From contig DATLEI010000039.1 in NCBI GenBank assembly GCA_035525375.1, forward strand, positions 1 to 30,674: DNA of 30,674 nucleotides. The letters run 5' to 3'. The stretch comes from JALZBN01 sp035525375. GTDB taxonomy: Bacteria; Actinomycetota; Acidimicrobiia; Acidimicrobiales; AC-14. Shown piece by piece: positions 1 through 8,242 of the stretch. The notes below the pieces were generated by a model. It saw only the letters and a program-made list of their open reading frames with translations. It ran no database searches and was not told the DNA's origin. The translations under genes were made by a program, and so were the position numbers. Each line of letters begins with the position of its first letter. Positions within the stretch are counted from its first letter, which is position 1.

Positions 1-2
1 AG

Positions 3-467
3 ACCCGGCTCGTTGCCTCCGACGCCGGCACCAACGACGACTTCGGTTGGTCGGTTGCGCTCTCTGGCGACACGGTCGTGGTCGGCGCGCCCCTCAGCGA
101 CACGGCCGGCACCGATGCCGGCGCGGCCTACGTGTTTGTGCTCGACCTGCCGTTCACCGCCATCTGCACGATCTCCGGCAGCGGCGACATCACCGGTACA
201 GCTGGCAACGACGTGATCTGCGGCTCGCCAGGGGTTGATCGCATAAACGGAGCCGGCGGGGCTGACGTCATCGTGGGGGGCGGTAGTGACGACCGCCTTT
301 CGGGGGGTGACGGCAACGACACTCTCTTGGGGGGTGACGGCAACGACCAGCTCTCGGGTGGGTCCGGCGATGACCGCCTCACCGGAGGCGCGGGCACCGA
401 CACGGCTGCGGGGGGCGAAGGCACTGATACGTGCTCGGCCGAGGCGAGGGCCAGCTGCGAGGGCTGA
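3..467 (+). CDS. Secreted FG-GAP / RTX-type calcium-binding repeat protein, C-terminal part
   Basis: This is the 3' end of a gene that begins before the window; the frame is open from base 3 to the TGA at 465-467. The first visible residues (DDFGWSVALSGDTVVVGAP) are a typical FG-GAP beta-propeller repeat. After a short linker with two Cys comes a run of glycine/aspartate nonapeptides of the GGxGxDxLx type (for example GGDGNDTLLGG, GGSGDDRLTGG), about five or six copies, which in the RTX/hemolysin-type family bind calcium in a beta-roll. Such proteins are exported and fold outside the cell on binding calcium. The protein ends with two more Cys (DTCSAEARASCEG), probably a disulfide. Its full length, signal peptide and actual function are outside the window. 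It converges on the TetR gene with a 15-nt gap. Confidence 0.8.
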   Translation, partial: TRLVASDAGTNDDFGWSVALSGDTVVVGAPLSDTAGTDAGAAYVFVLDLPFTAICTISGSGDITGTAGNDVICGSPGVDRINGAGGADVIVGGGSDDRLSGGDGNDTLLGGDGNDQLSGGSGDDRLTGGAGTDTAAGGEGTDTCSAEARASCEG

Positions 468-482
468 CCGAGTCAAGCCCTC

Positions 483-1067
483 CTATTCGAGCAGCTGATC
501 GACGAGCACCGGCACGTGGGCCGGGTCGAGTGGCTCGTGAAGCAGTAGGCGCCGCAGAACGATCGGGCCGATCAGGCTCTCCGCCAGCAGTGCAAGGTCG
601 GTGTCACGACGGACCTCGCCCCGGCTCACCCCCTCGGCCAGCAGGTCGACGAGTTGCTGGCGTCGCTCATATGCGAACCGCCGATGGATCGACAGCACCT
701 CTGGGTCGCGCTCGGCCGCCTCAATGATGGCGGGCAAGCAACTCGACCACGTGGAATCGGCCATGTTGGTGGCGAGTTCGGTAAGCACCTCGACAAGGCG
801 GTCCCTGACGGACCCGGTCGTGAGCTCAATAGGGCCGAGCTTGAGGGTGCGGATCGCCTCCTCGACAAGTTCCAGCTTGCCCGACCAATGCCTGTAGATG
901 GTGCTCTTGCCGACGCCGGCGCGCGCCGCGACCGCCTCGACGGTCAGGCCGCCATAGCCGACCTCACCCAGCAACTCGAGCGCGGCGGAGAAAATCACAT
1001 GCCGCGACCGCTCGACTCTCGGATCGGCCTCGTGAGAGGACGCTAGCGGCGACGCGGCTCCGCTCAT
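483..1067 (-). CDS. TetR/AcrR-family transcriptional repressor
   Basis: A 194-residue regulator with an N-terminal TetR helix-turn-helix at about residues 20-66 (LTVEAVAARAGVGKSTIYRH is a canonical TetR recognition region) and an all-helical C-terminal ligand/dimerisation domain of the kind seen in actinobacterial TetR_C proteins. The ATG at 1067 overlaps the stop of the MFS gene by 4 nt (ATGA), so the two are translated as a coupled pair from one transcript. Regulators placed directly after an efflux pump usually repress their own operon and release it when the pump substrate binds; the palindromes at 2677-2694 and 2709-2725 are the obvious candidate operators. The ligand cannot be told from sequence. 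Confidence 0.9.
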   Translation of the reverse strand: MSGAASPLASSHEADPRVERSRHVIFSAALELLGEVGYGGLTVEAVAARAGVGKSTIYRHWSGKLELVEEAIRTLKLGPIELTTGSVRDRLVEVLTELATNMADSTWSSCLPAIIEAAERDPEVLSIHRRFAYERRQQLVDLLAEGVSRGEVRRDTDLALLAESLIGPIVLRRLLLHEPLDPAHVPVLVDQLLE

Positions 1068-2662
1068 CGTGTCACTACGGCTGCAGTGAGCGTCTCGGGG
1101 GCACCACGGTCTTCGTCGACGGCGGCCTGTTCCTTCCTGCGGTTGAAGACCGATATGACCACGATGGCGGCGAGGAGCGCGACCGCTGCCGCGACACCAC
1201 TGGTGATGCTGAACGCGTCGGTAAAAGCCTGTCCAGCGTGCGCCACGAGCCGATCTCCGCCCGGTAGACCTCGCGCCACTTGGGCAGCAGCCCCAACTGA
1301 CTCGTGTGCCTTGTCGGCGGCCTCGGGGGGTAACTGGAACCCTGACACGTCGACTGTCGACCGGTAGACGGCGCTGCTGATGCTACCGAGGATGGCGATT
1401 CCGAGCGCGCCACCCACCTCGCGGGTCGTGTCATTCAGGGCCGATCCGACGCCGGCCTTCGCGGGGGGCACTGCGCTCATGATGCTGCCGGTCGAGGGCG
1501 CCGCAGTCAGGCTCATCCCGGCGCCGAGCAATACCAGTGCGAGCGCCAGCACGAAGTAAGAGGTCTCTGGCGTCACGAAGACGAAGACGCAAAACCCGGC
1601 TGAAATCAGGGCGAATCCGGAAGCCACGACGGCCCCGGTGCCGAGTCGCTCGGCAAGGGCTGCACTCCGCGGCGCGATGGCGACCAGCATGAGAGCGAGC
1701 GGCAACGTGGCAAGACCAGCGCTCAGCGGTGAGTACCCCTTCACGAACTGCAGGTAGAGGCTGAAGAGGAAGAACAGGCCGAACATGATGAAGAACGCAG
1801 TCGTGATGACCCCGGCGCCGACACTGAGTCGGCGATCTCGGAACAGTCGCAGCGGCAACATGGGGTGCACGGCGCGCCGTTCCCACGCCACGAATCCGAG
1901 CAACCCGCTCGCCGCAACGACGAAGGCAAGAATCACGGAAGAGTTCGTCCATCCCCACTCCGGGCCTTCGATGATCCCAAAGACGAGCGTGCCGAGCCCG
2001 ACGAGCGATAGGGCCGCGCCGACCGGATCAAGAGGTGTCGCTTGAGGGTCGCGGGAATCAGGAGCGAACAGCCACACCGCGGTCATGACGCCAGCCACGA
2101 TGGGGACGTTGATCAACAATGCCGATCCCCACCAGAACCCCTCGAGAAGCGCGCCCGAGACGATCGGGCCTAGGGCACCACCGGCGCCGGCGAATCCGGC
2201 CCACACCGCTATCGCGCGCCGCCGTTCCGCGGGCGGGAAGATCGTGGTCAGGAGCGAGAGGGTCGCAGGCATGACGAACGCGGCACCGATACCGGTGATG
2301 ACCCGCCCACCGATGACCTGTTCAGTCGTCGTGCCCAGCCCCCCGACGAGCGATCCGGAGGCGAAGACAGCCAAACCGAAGAGCAACGCCTTCTTCCGCC
2401 CGAACCGGTCACCGAGCGCACCCGCCGGGAGCAGTAGGGCAGCGAACACGAGGGCGTAGGAATCCACGATCCACTGGAGGTCGCTGGCGGATGCCCCCAG
2501 ACCCTTCTGGATACTCGGGAGGGCGACGTTCAGGCCCGCCACCGTCATGACCACCATGACGAGCGAGGTGCACATGATGGCGAGCAGGAACCACCGGCGC
2601 CGGTGGATCACTGGATCCTCGTGGAGCAGGCGGGTCGCCGAGCCCGGCGATTTGGCTGTCAT
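1064..2662 (-). CDS. MFS transporter, DHA2 (EmrB/QacA) drug:proton antiporter type
   Basis: A 532-residue polytopic membrane protein with the usual 14-TM length of the DHA2 family. It starts with a basic cytoplasmic segment followed by a first helix (RRRWFLLAIMCTSLVMVVMT), contains the family motif GDRFGRKK after TM2, and a C-like motif in the fifth helix region (GAGGALGPIVSGALLEG). Proteins of this family expel hydrophobic drugs or other small molecules using the proton gradient. The frame is open to 2914, but the start was set at the ATG at 2662: it lies about 8 nt after a good ribosome-binding site (AAGGGAG on the minus strand) and the extra 84 residues upstream are low-complexity and cover the operator region. 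It is the first gene of an operon with the TetR gene. Substrate unknown. Confidence 0.93.
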   Translation of the reverse strand: MTAKSPGSATRLLHEDPVIHRRRWFLLAIMCTSLVMVVMTVAGLNVALPSIQKGLGASASDLQWIVDSYALVFAALLLPAGALGDRFGRKKALLFGLAVFASGSLVGGLGTTTEQVIGGRVITGIGAAFVMPATLSLLTTIFPPAERRRAIAVWAGFAGAGGALGPIVSGALLEGFWWGSALLINVPIVAGVMTAVWLFAPDSRDPQATPLDPVGAALSLVGLGTLVFGIIEGPEWGWTNSSVILAFVVAASGLLGFVAWERRAVHPMLPLRLFRDRRLSVGAGVITTAFFIMFGLFFLFSLYLQFVKGYSPLSAGLATLPLALMLVAIAPRSAALAERLGTGAVVASGFALISAGFCVFVFVTPETSYFVLALALVLLGAGMSLTAAPSTGSIMSAVPPAKAGVGSALNDTTREVGGALGIAILGSISSAVYRSTVDVSGFQLPPEAADKAHESVGAAAQVARGLPGGDRLVAHAGQAFTDAFSITSGVAAAVALLAAIVVISVFNRRKEQAAVDEDRGAPETLTAAVVTR

Positions 2663-2676
2663 CGACACACTCCCTT

Positions 2677-2694
2677 CGAAACGGTGCCGTTTCG
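2677..2694. promoter_or_regulatory. Perfect palindrome, candidate TetR operator
   Basis: CGAAACGG-TG-CCGTTTCG is a perfect 8-bp inverted repeat with a 2-nt centre, lying just upstream of the ribosome-binding site of the MFS-TetR operon. Size and symmetry fit a TetR dimer site. Binding by the adjacent TetR protein is inferred, not shown. Confidence 0.5.
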
Positions 2695-2708
2695 CTCCAG
2701 GACTAACA

Positions 2709-2725
2709 CGTATCGGTACGATACG
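2709..2725. promoter_or_regulatory. Perfect palindrome over the probable promoter, candidate TetR operator
   Basis: CGTATCG-GTA-CGATACG is a perfect 7-bp inverted repeat. It lies 47 bases upstream of the MFS start. On the minus strand a TTGCGT hexamer (possible -35) overlaps its left arm, and a weak TA-containing -10 candidate follows about 17 nt later. A repressor bound here would block the promoter. The promoter assignment is tentative; the palindrome itself is plain. Confidence 0.55.
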
Positions 2726-2801
2726 CAACCGTTTTACGAACTTGCCAGCCACCACGGAGGGCGATTGAGCATTAGTCGCTCCGGCAGGCCACGATGGAGG
2801 G

Positions 2802-4319
2802 ATGCGGAAGGCGGGGATCGGGTCGTTCGCGGCCACTATTGGGGTAATGGCCGCGGTGGTCGTCCCTGTGCCGGTCGCGGCCCAGTCGCCTCCACCGGCG
2901 ATGCAGGTCGTCATCGAGGGCCGCGGTTGGGGTCACGGCGTCGGAATGTCCCAAGACGGCGCGCTAGCCATGGGCGCCGCCGGGGCGGGAACCGACGAAA
3001 TCTTGGAGGCGTTCTACCCCGGTACGACGGTTGGACACCGGAGTGGAACGGTCGACGTAACCGTCTTCGACGCGCCCCAGCCAGCTGTCACCGTCAGTCT
3101 CCCCGAGGGTGGTGAGATCACCGATGGCGTCGGCGGCTCCGGATTCCCGATCGCCGTCGACCGCGGCGGCAGCGTGCGCCTGTCGACTGACAGTGGGCGG
3201 TTCCACGCGGCGCCACTGGAAGGCGCGACCCCTGCGGCACAGGACGAAGCCGTCTCCCCCGAGGGCGCGCCAGCACCAGACACTCCAACGGCGACAACTC
3301 CGACGACGCTGTTCTTGGGTTTGATCCCGATCGCCCCGGCTCCGACATCCGCTCCCCCGGGCCCACCACCTCCCCCCGCGTCGGCGATTGCCAGTCCGCA
3401 CGCGGAGCCCACGACGGATAGGGCGTTGACCATCTTGCCCAACGGTGGTTCCTCGGTGGTCTTGCCGGAGCAAGGCCGTCGCTATTCAGGCACGCTCGAA
3501 GCCGTGGCCGACGGAGGTGGCCTGCAGCTGGTGAACGCCGTTGATGTGGAGAAGTACCTCCGAGGCATGGGCGAGGTACGGGATCCCGGATGGCCGCCCG
3601 CCGCGCTGCGGGCCCAGGCGATTGCAGCTCGCACCTACGCCATGCGGGCACCGGCCGCGGGCAAAACCCTCTGCAGTACCGACCACTGCCAGGTCTATCT
3701 CGGTGAGACCGTCGAGTACGGCGCCATGAACCAGGCGGTGGCCGACACCGAGGGGGAGGTGTTGCTCTACGACGGTTCGCTGGCCCTGTCGGTCTACTCG
3801 GCGAGCGGTGGAGGTATCTCCGCCACGCCAGAAGAAGGGTTCGGTACCCCTGACGCACAGTACCCCTACCTTCGGGCCGCTCCCTACCCCACTCAGGACC
3901 CAATGCCATGGAATGTGATTGTTCCCCTCTCGGAACTGGCCCATCGCTTCGGACAATCCGGCGAGGTGGCCGGCGCGCGGGTGTCGCGTGCGGGGCCATC
4001 GGGCCGGCCGCTCGAAGTCATGTTCGAAGGACCGGCTGGGTCGGTCACCGTTGATGCAAGGACCTTCGCCTCGACGCTGAATCTGCGTTCGAATCTTTTC
4101 ACTGTGCGGGTCGAGGGGGCGCCGGCCGATCCCGGCGTCGGACTGCCATCGGGGGCGGTGACCGTTGCCGGGTTCCGGGGCACGCCGGCATCGGCCATCG
4201 TTGCTGCCACGGAGCCACTCGGCCTCGGCCGGCCACCCTGGATCTCCCTCTCGCTGCTGCTCATCGTGGCTTTGTCGAGCGTCACAGTGCGACTCCGGTC
4301 AAGAGGACAACTCACCTAG
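2802..4319 (+). CDS. Exported SpoIID/LytB-domain protein (putative peptidoglycan lytic transglycosylase)
   Basis: A 505-residue protein with an N-terminal signal peptide (residues 1 to about 28, ending VPVAAQS). The motif GRGWGHGVGMSQDGA at 40-54 is diagnostic of the SpoIID/LytB family. A Pro/Thr/Ala-rich linker (about 150-205) separates it from the main SpoIID core at about 243-375: VEKYLRGMGEV, then WPPAALRAQAIAARTYA, then TDHCQVYLG. Glu258 lies at the position of the catalytic Glu of SpoIID. The order is unusual, since the WGHGVGMSQ element normally follows the core; it may be circularly rearranged. A C-terminal hydrophobic helix (about 475-495) followed by RLRSRG suggests membrane anchoring. 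SpoIID cuts denuded glycan strands in endospore formers; non-sporulating actinobacteria have family members of unclear role. The GGAGG before ATG 2802 is only 1 nt away, so the true start could be ATG 2847, but 2802 gives the better signal peptide. Confidence 0.85.
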   Translation: MRKAGIGSFAATIGVMAAVVVPVPVAAQSPPPAMQVVIEGRGWGHGVGMSQDGALAMGAAGAGTDEILEAFYPGTTVGHRSGTVDVTVFDAPQPAVTVSLPEGGEITDGVGGSGFPIAVDRGGSVRLSTDSGRFHAAPLEGATPAAQDEAVSPEGAPAPDTPTATTPTTLFLGLIPIAPAPTSAPPGPPPPPASAIASPHAEPTTDRALTILPNGGSSVVLPEQGRRYSGTLEAVADGGGLQLVNAVDVEKYLRGMGEVRDPGWPPAALRAQAIAARTYAMRAPAAGKTLCSTDHCQVYLGETVEYGAMNQAVADTEGEVLLYDGSLALSVYSASGGGISATPEEGFGTPDAQYPYLRAAPYPTQDPMPWNVIVPLSELAHRFGQSGEVAGARVSRAGPSGRPLEVMFEGPAGSVTVDARTFASTLNLRSNLFTVRVEGAPADPGVGLPSGAVTVAGFRGTPASAIVAATEPLGLGRPPWISLSLLLIVALSSVTVRLRSRGQLT

Positions 4320-4334
4320 CAGCAGTAAGTAGCC

Positions 4335-4388
4335 AGCGCTCCTGGCCATCGGCCTCAGGTGCGAAGCCCCGAATGCCGATGTAGCGCT
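4335..4388 (+). repeat. Inverted repeat just before the metallopeptidase-RCC1 start
   Basis: AGCGCT (4335-4340) and CATCGGC (4347-4353) are matched by GCCGATG (4375-4381) and AGCGCT (4383-4388), giving a two-part stem with a 21-nt loop that ends 1 nt before the ATG at 4390. It could be a terminator for the SpoIID gene (though without a T run) or a structure masking the start of the next gene, which has no clear ribosome-binding site. Confidence 0.3.
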
Positions 4389-4389
4389 C

Positions 4390-6522
4390 ATGCGACTCAC
4401 GGCGCGCGCCGACTTGTCATGGCGCACACGCGCCGGAGCCATTCTCGTCCTCACCGTCCTTCTTAGCGGCCTCATGGTCGAGGTCGGCGTAACCGCCTCC
4501 GGCGCGGAGGAAACACTCCCCGCGGACGATGCGGCACGGGGAGTTGTCTATCGGGGCGTTCGCGGCCGCGATCCCGGTGGTCCTTGCCGCCGGACGCTAC
4601 CCGTCGACGTACCCGGCGCGACCACCTGCACCCACGGTCCTGACGCCGCACCCCCTGGTGTCGACGTGCGGTCCCGGCGCGCGCCGGAAGCGGTGGCCGC
4701 TGAAGCCGGTGCGGTCCCTCAGCCTTCAACAGCGGCGGCGGACCCGGCGACGGTGCCGTGCTACGGCGACGGCAACAGCGGCAACCGCGTGCAACTGGTG
4801 TACGCCCGGGCGTCGAACGTCGCTGACCGCTACGGAGTGCTGGCGGGATCGTTCCAGCAAGTGGCGGCCCAGGTCGACACCGTGTTCAACAGCAGCGCAG
4901 CCGAGACCGGCGGTACCCGCCACGTACGGTACGTGACCGACGCCTCCTGTAAGGCGACAGTGGTGCGGGTCACGCTGACGACGACAGGTGACGACAGCTT
5001 CGGGAACACCATCGCAGAGCTGCGCTCGCAGGGCCATTCACGCTCCGATCGCAAGTACCTGGTCTGGGTCGACGCCAATGTCTACTGCGGCATTGCTCAG
5101 GTCTATGACGATGATCGTGCGAGCACGCAGAACTACAGCAACGGCATCCCGTCGATTGCGGGCGAGGTGGCCCGCGTGGACAACGGGTGCTGGGCGCTCG
5201 GTGGGCAATCGGTCGAGGCCCATGAGTTGATGCACACACTCGGTGGCGTACAGACGTCGGCCCCGAACGCCAGCCCGTACAACCACTGCACCGACGACTA
5301 CGACCGCATGTGCTACCCCGACGGGTCGGGCGCAACGATGCGCGTTCTATGTCCGACTTCTTCGCACGACAACGTTTTCGACTGCAACCACGACGACTAC
5401 TTCAGCACCGCGGCCCCTCCCCTCTCGTATCTGGCCACGCACTGGAACACGGCCAATAGCTCGTTTCTCTCGGCCGCCGGCGGCGTGTCCGCCTGGGGCT
5501 ACAACGGAGTGGGTTCGTTGGGAAACGGAACCATCATCGATAGCCGGGTGCCGGCGTCGTCGGCTATCGCCCCAACAGTCTCGGCCGTGTCGTCCGGGGC
5601 CTATCACAGCCTTGCCTTGCGGGCGGACGGCACTGTGTGGGGGTGGGGCTGGAATGCCTACGGCCAGGTCGGTGACAACGGCATTGTGAATCGCGCCGTT
5701 CCAACCCAAGTCGTCGGGCTATCGGGCGTCGTATCAATCGCCGCCGGCGCCTATCACAGCCTGGCTCTACGATCGGACGGCACCGTCTGGGCGTGGGGTT
5801 GGAACGGCGTGGGCCAGGTCGGCGATGGCTCGCTGGTCGACCGCCGCGTGCCGGTGAAGGTCGCAGGGTTGTCGGGCGTGGTCAAGATCGCCGCTGGCGC
5901 CCACCACGGCATGGCCGTGAAGAGCGACGGGACACTTTGGGCCTGGGGATGGAACGCCGTCGGCCAGATCGGTGACGGTGGCCTAGTGAATGCCCTCACG
6001 CCCCTCCAGGTTCCGGGGATGACTGGCATCACCTCGATCAGCGGTGGCGCCGCCCACAGCCTGGCCGTGCGCACTGACGGCTCCCTCTGGGCGTGGGGTT
6101 GGAACGCGTATGGCCAGTTGGGTGACGGCACCATCGCCGACCGCCGGACGCCCACCGTTGTGCCGGGCCTCCCAATGATGGCGTCGGTGGGCGGCGGCTA
6201 CTACCACAGCATCGCCGCCACCCGCGCCGGCGACGTCCGGGCGTGGGGTTGGAACGGACTGGGCCAGGTCGGCGACAACTCGACGACTGAACGTCACTCG
6301 CCTGTCGCCGTTAGTGGGTTGGCCGGAGTCACCGCCATCTCCGCAGGGTTCTTCCATAACCTTGCCGTGCGTGCCGATGGCCTGGTTGTCGCTTGGGGAT
6401 GGAACGCCTACGGCCAGCTAGGCGACAACACTCTGACTGACCGTCGAGTACCGGTGTGGGTGATTGGTCCTGCAACAGCGCTGTCCATAGCGGCCGGTGG
6501 CGCCCACAGCGTCGTAGCCTGA
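4390..6522 (+). CDS. Exported metallopeptidase-like protein with C-terminal seven-repeat RCC1 propeller
   Basis: A 710-residue exported protein. Residues 1-38 look like a signal peptide; 40-120 is a pro-like segment (motif CTHGPDAAPPGVDV shared with the paralogue at 13641); 122-360 is the catalytic-like domain; 362-710 carries seven RCC1-type repeats, each with WGWN or WGYN followed by G.LGDG or similar, enough for one closed seven-bladed propeller. The catalytic-like domain has HELMH at 278-282, a classic HExxH zinc motif, continuing to G285 and Q288. Metzincins have HExxHxxGxxH/D, so Gln replaces the third ligand. Met307 in DRMCYPDG could be a Met-turn. Several Cys suggest disulfides and an extracellular setting. 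The propeller probably binds a polymer or protein partner. No obvious Shine-Dalgarno precedes ATG 4390. Peptidase activity is an inference. Confidence 0.85.
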   Translation: MRLTARADLSWRTRAGAILVLTVLLSGLMVEVGVTASGAEETLPADDAARGVVYRGVRGRDPGGPCRRTLPVDVPGATTCTHGPDAAPPGVDVRSRRAPEAVAAEAGAVPQPSTAAADPATVPCYGDGNSGNRVQLVYARASNVADRYGVLAGSFQQVAAQVDTVFNSSAAETGGTRHVRYVTDASCKATVVRVTLTTTGDDSFGNTIAELRSQGHSRSDRKYLVWVDANVYCGIAQVYDDDRASTQNYSNGIPSIAGEVARVDNGCWALGGQSVEAHELMHTLGGVQTSAPNASPYNHCTDDYDRMCYPDGSGATMRVLCPTSSHDNVFDCNHDDYFSTAAPPLSYLATHWNTANSSFLSAAGGVSAWGYNGVGSLGNGTIIDSRVPASSAIAPTVSAVSSGAYHSLALRADGTVWGWGWNAYGQVGDNGIVNRAVPTQVVGLSGVVSIAAGAYHSLALRSDGTVWAWGWNGVGQVGDGSLVDRRVPVKVAGLSGVVKIAAGAHHGMAVKSDGTLWAWGWNAVGQIGDGGLVNALTPLQVPGMTGITSISGGAAHSLAVRTDGSLWAWGWNAYGQLGDGTIADRRTPTVVPGLPMMASVGGGYYHSIAATRAGDVRAWGWNGLGQVGDNSTTERHSPVAVSGLAGVTAISAGFFHNLAVRADGLVVAWGWNAYGQLGDNTLTDRRVPVWVIGPATALSIAAGGAHSVVA

Positions 6523-6541
6523 GCAGTTCGTCGGGGAGGCG

Positions 6542-8233
6542 TCAGCCAGCTGCGGGTCGGGACGTGATCTCGACGTCGGTCCCGCCAGCAGCGTCGGCCG
6601 CGTCTCCCCCGGCCGCCACTGCAAAGCGTGCCGAAGGCGCAGCGCGAGTCGGACGTGGTGGGCGGAGGTTGAAGTGCTTGCGCCAGAGGCCAATGAGGCC
6701 AGAGCGCCATGCCACCCAGCCGGGCCAGCCGTTGATGTGGGAGAAGTCCATGAAGCGCAGGTAGTCGACGACGTTGCGCGCGAAGTAGAGGGTGCGCAGG
6801 ATTGAGCCCAATGTCGGGTACGTCTTGGGATTCTCCGAGCTGGCTCGCACGTGACGGAGCCAACGGTCGAACAACCATCGCGGCGGTCGCCACAACGCGA
6901 GAACGTACAGCAACAGATTTCCAACTCGCGGCGGGATCTGGAGGTAGTTATCGGAGATTTCCTCGATATCGACACCGCGCTCTCGCATGTCTCGCTCAAG
7001 GTCGGTATTGGGGATCACCTTCAGCGAGTAGATGAACAACGTGTACGGCCGCGGCATCTTGTACAACAGTTCGAGCGTGTCGACCACGTCCTGGCGGGTC
7101 TCAATCGGATTGTCGACGATGATGTCGTAGGCGGGGGGGATGTGGTACTTGGGCGAGAACTCCGAAATCACCTCGCCCGCGGCGAGAATGCGTTCGGGCG
7201 GCGTCGGGCGCTTGTAGAAGTCGAGTATCGCCTGGCTTCCGCTCTGGATGCCCATGCGCACCCGGTTCATGCCGGCCCACGTCAAGATCTCGAACTTGTC
7301 CTTGTTCACGTAGTTGGGAATGACGCCGTACACGGTGAAGGGAATCCCCAATTCCTCCCGCCAGTGCTCGGAGAACTGCTCGATCTCCCGGTAGGGGATC
7401 GCCATGAAGCTGTCGTCGTAGAAGTTGACCTGGCTGACATGAGGGAACCGCCGCCGAACTGCCCTGATCTCGTCGACGATGTAGCGCGGACTCGTGTGTC
7501 GCACCTTTTTGTACTTGGGGTCATTGGCGATGAATTTGGTGTTGCCACAGAAGCTGCAGTGGAACGGGCAGCCGATGGACCAGATCGCCGAATAGGCGAG
7601 CCCGTCGTTGGCCAGGTAGTCGCCCTTGCGCATCTTGTCGAAACCGCGTCCTTGCCTGTAGATCTTCTCCGCGGCTCCGTACTGCGGGAACGGCATCGTC
7701 TCCATCTCATCTGTCGTCATCAGCGGCAGGAACCCGTTGCGGGAGATCTCACCGTCTCGCTTGAACCAGAAGTTGGAGACTTTGCTGTAGTCAGTGTCCG
7801 CCTGCAGGTGGTCGTAGAGCTGCTGGAAGGCAAACTCCCCTTCACCAGTGCAGATGGCATCGACCGGCGAATCAATGGCGTCCTCAGGGTGGATGATCGG
7901 GTGGATCCCGCCCCACACGATGAAGGTGGCTGGGCTGAGCTCGCGTACCCGGGTCATTATCCGTCGGGTCAGATCGGCGTATCCCGTCATCGACGAGAAG
8001 CCGAGCAGGTCGCAGTTCTTGGCTAGTTCCTGCGCGACCTCTTCGACGTCATCATCGTCGAGCTCTCCCTTACCGCCGAAGGTGCCCCGCAGCACGTTCA
8101 GGACGCTCTTGTGCGGCCGGGTGCAGACGTAATAGCTGGTCGTATCCGCGTTCAGCCCCGCGACATACGAGGCCACCTTCCGGAACCCGCACGCCGTGAT
8201 GCCGTCTTCGAGAGAGACGAGCTTGATCCGCAC
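6542..8233 (-). CDS. Radical SAM enzyme with N-terminal B12-binding domain
   Basis: A 563-residue protein with two domains. Residues 1-150 form a cobalamin-binding Rossmann-like domain (CDLLGFSSMTGY, FIVWGGIHPIIHPEDA, CTGEGEFAFQQL are typical of the B12-dependent radical SAM group). The radical SAM barrel follows, with the cluster motif GCPFHCSFCGN (C222, C226, C229, CxxxCxxC), later NFYDDSF and RMGIQSGS. Enzymes of this class methylate unreactive carbons or rearrange lipids, antibiotics and cofactors; the substrate here is not predictable. The C-terminal 150 residues are basic and partly amphipathic, with an Ala/Pro-rich tail. The GTG start at 8233 gives a complete fold but has no clear ribosome-binding site. 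It lies 9 nt after the DUF4173 gene, so it is probably the last gene of the response regulator-kinase-DUF4173 operon. Confidence 0.9.
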   Translation of the reverse strand: MRIKLVSLEDGITACGFRKVASYVAGLNADTTSYYVCTRPHKSVLNVLRGTFGGKGELDDDDVEEVAQELAKNCDLLGFSSMTGYADLTRRIMTRVRELSPATFIVWGGIHPIIHPEDAIDSPVDAICTGEGEFAFQQLYDHLQADTDYSKVSNFWFKRDGEISRNGFLPLMTTDEMETMPFPQYGAAEKIYRQGRGFDKMRKGDYLANDGLAYSAIWSIGCPFHCSFCGNTKFIANDPKYKKVRHTSPRYIVDEIRAVRRRFPHVSQVNFYDDSFMAIPYREIEQFSEHWREELGIPFTVYGVIPNYVNKDKFEILTWAGMNRVRMGIQSGSQAILDFYKRPTPPERILAAGEVISEFSPKYHIPPAYDIIVDNPIETRQDVVDTLELLYKMPRPYTLFIYSLKVIPNTDLERDMRERGVDIEEISDNYLQIPPRVGNLLLYVLALWRPPRWLFDRWLRHVRASSENPKTYPTLGSILRTLYFARNVVDYLRFMDFSHINGWPGWVAWRSGLIGLWRKHFNLRPPRPTRAAPSARFAVAAGGDAADAAGGTDVEITSRPAAG

Positions 8234-8242
8234 CGACCAAGA

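Noticed and set aside
2663..2914. 84-residue N-terminal extension of the MFS protein
   Set aside because: It covers the palindromes and the ribosome-binding site of ATG 2662, and is low-complexity and unlike the family.
6851..8026. Long plus-strand open frame (391 codons) opposite the radical SAM gene
   Set aside because: It lies wholly antisense to a gene with clear B12-binding and CxxxCxxC motifs; the translation has no recognisable domain and the open frame is a by-product of high GC.
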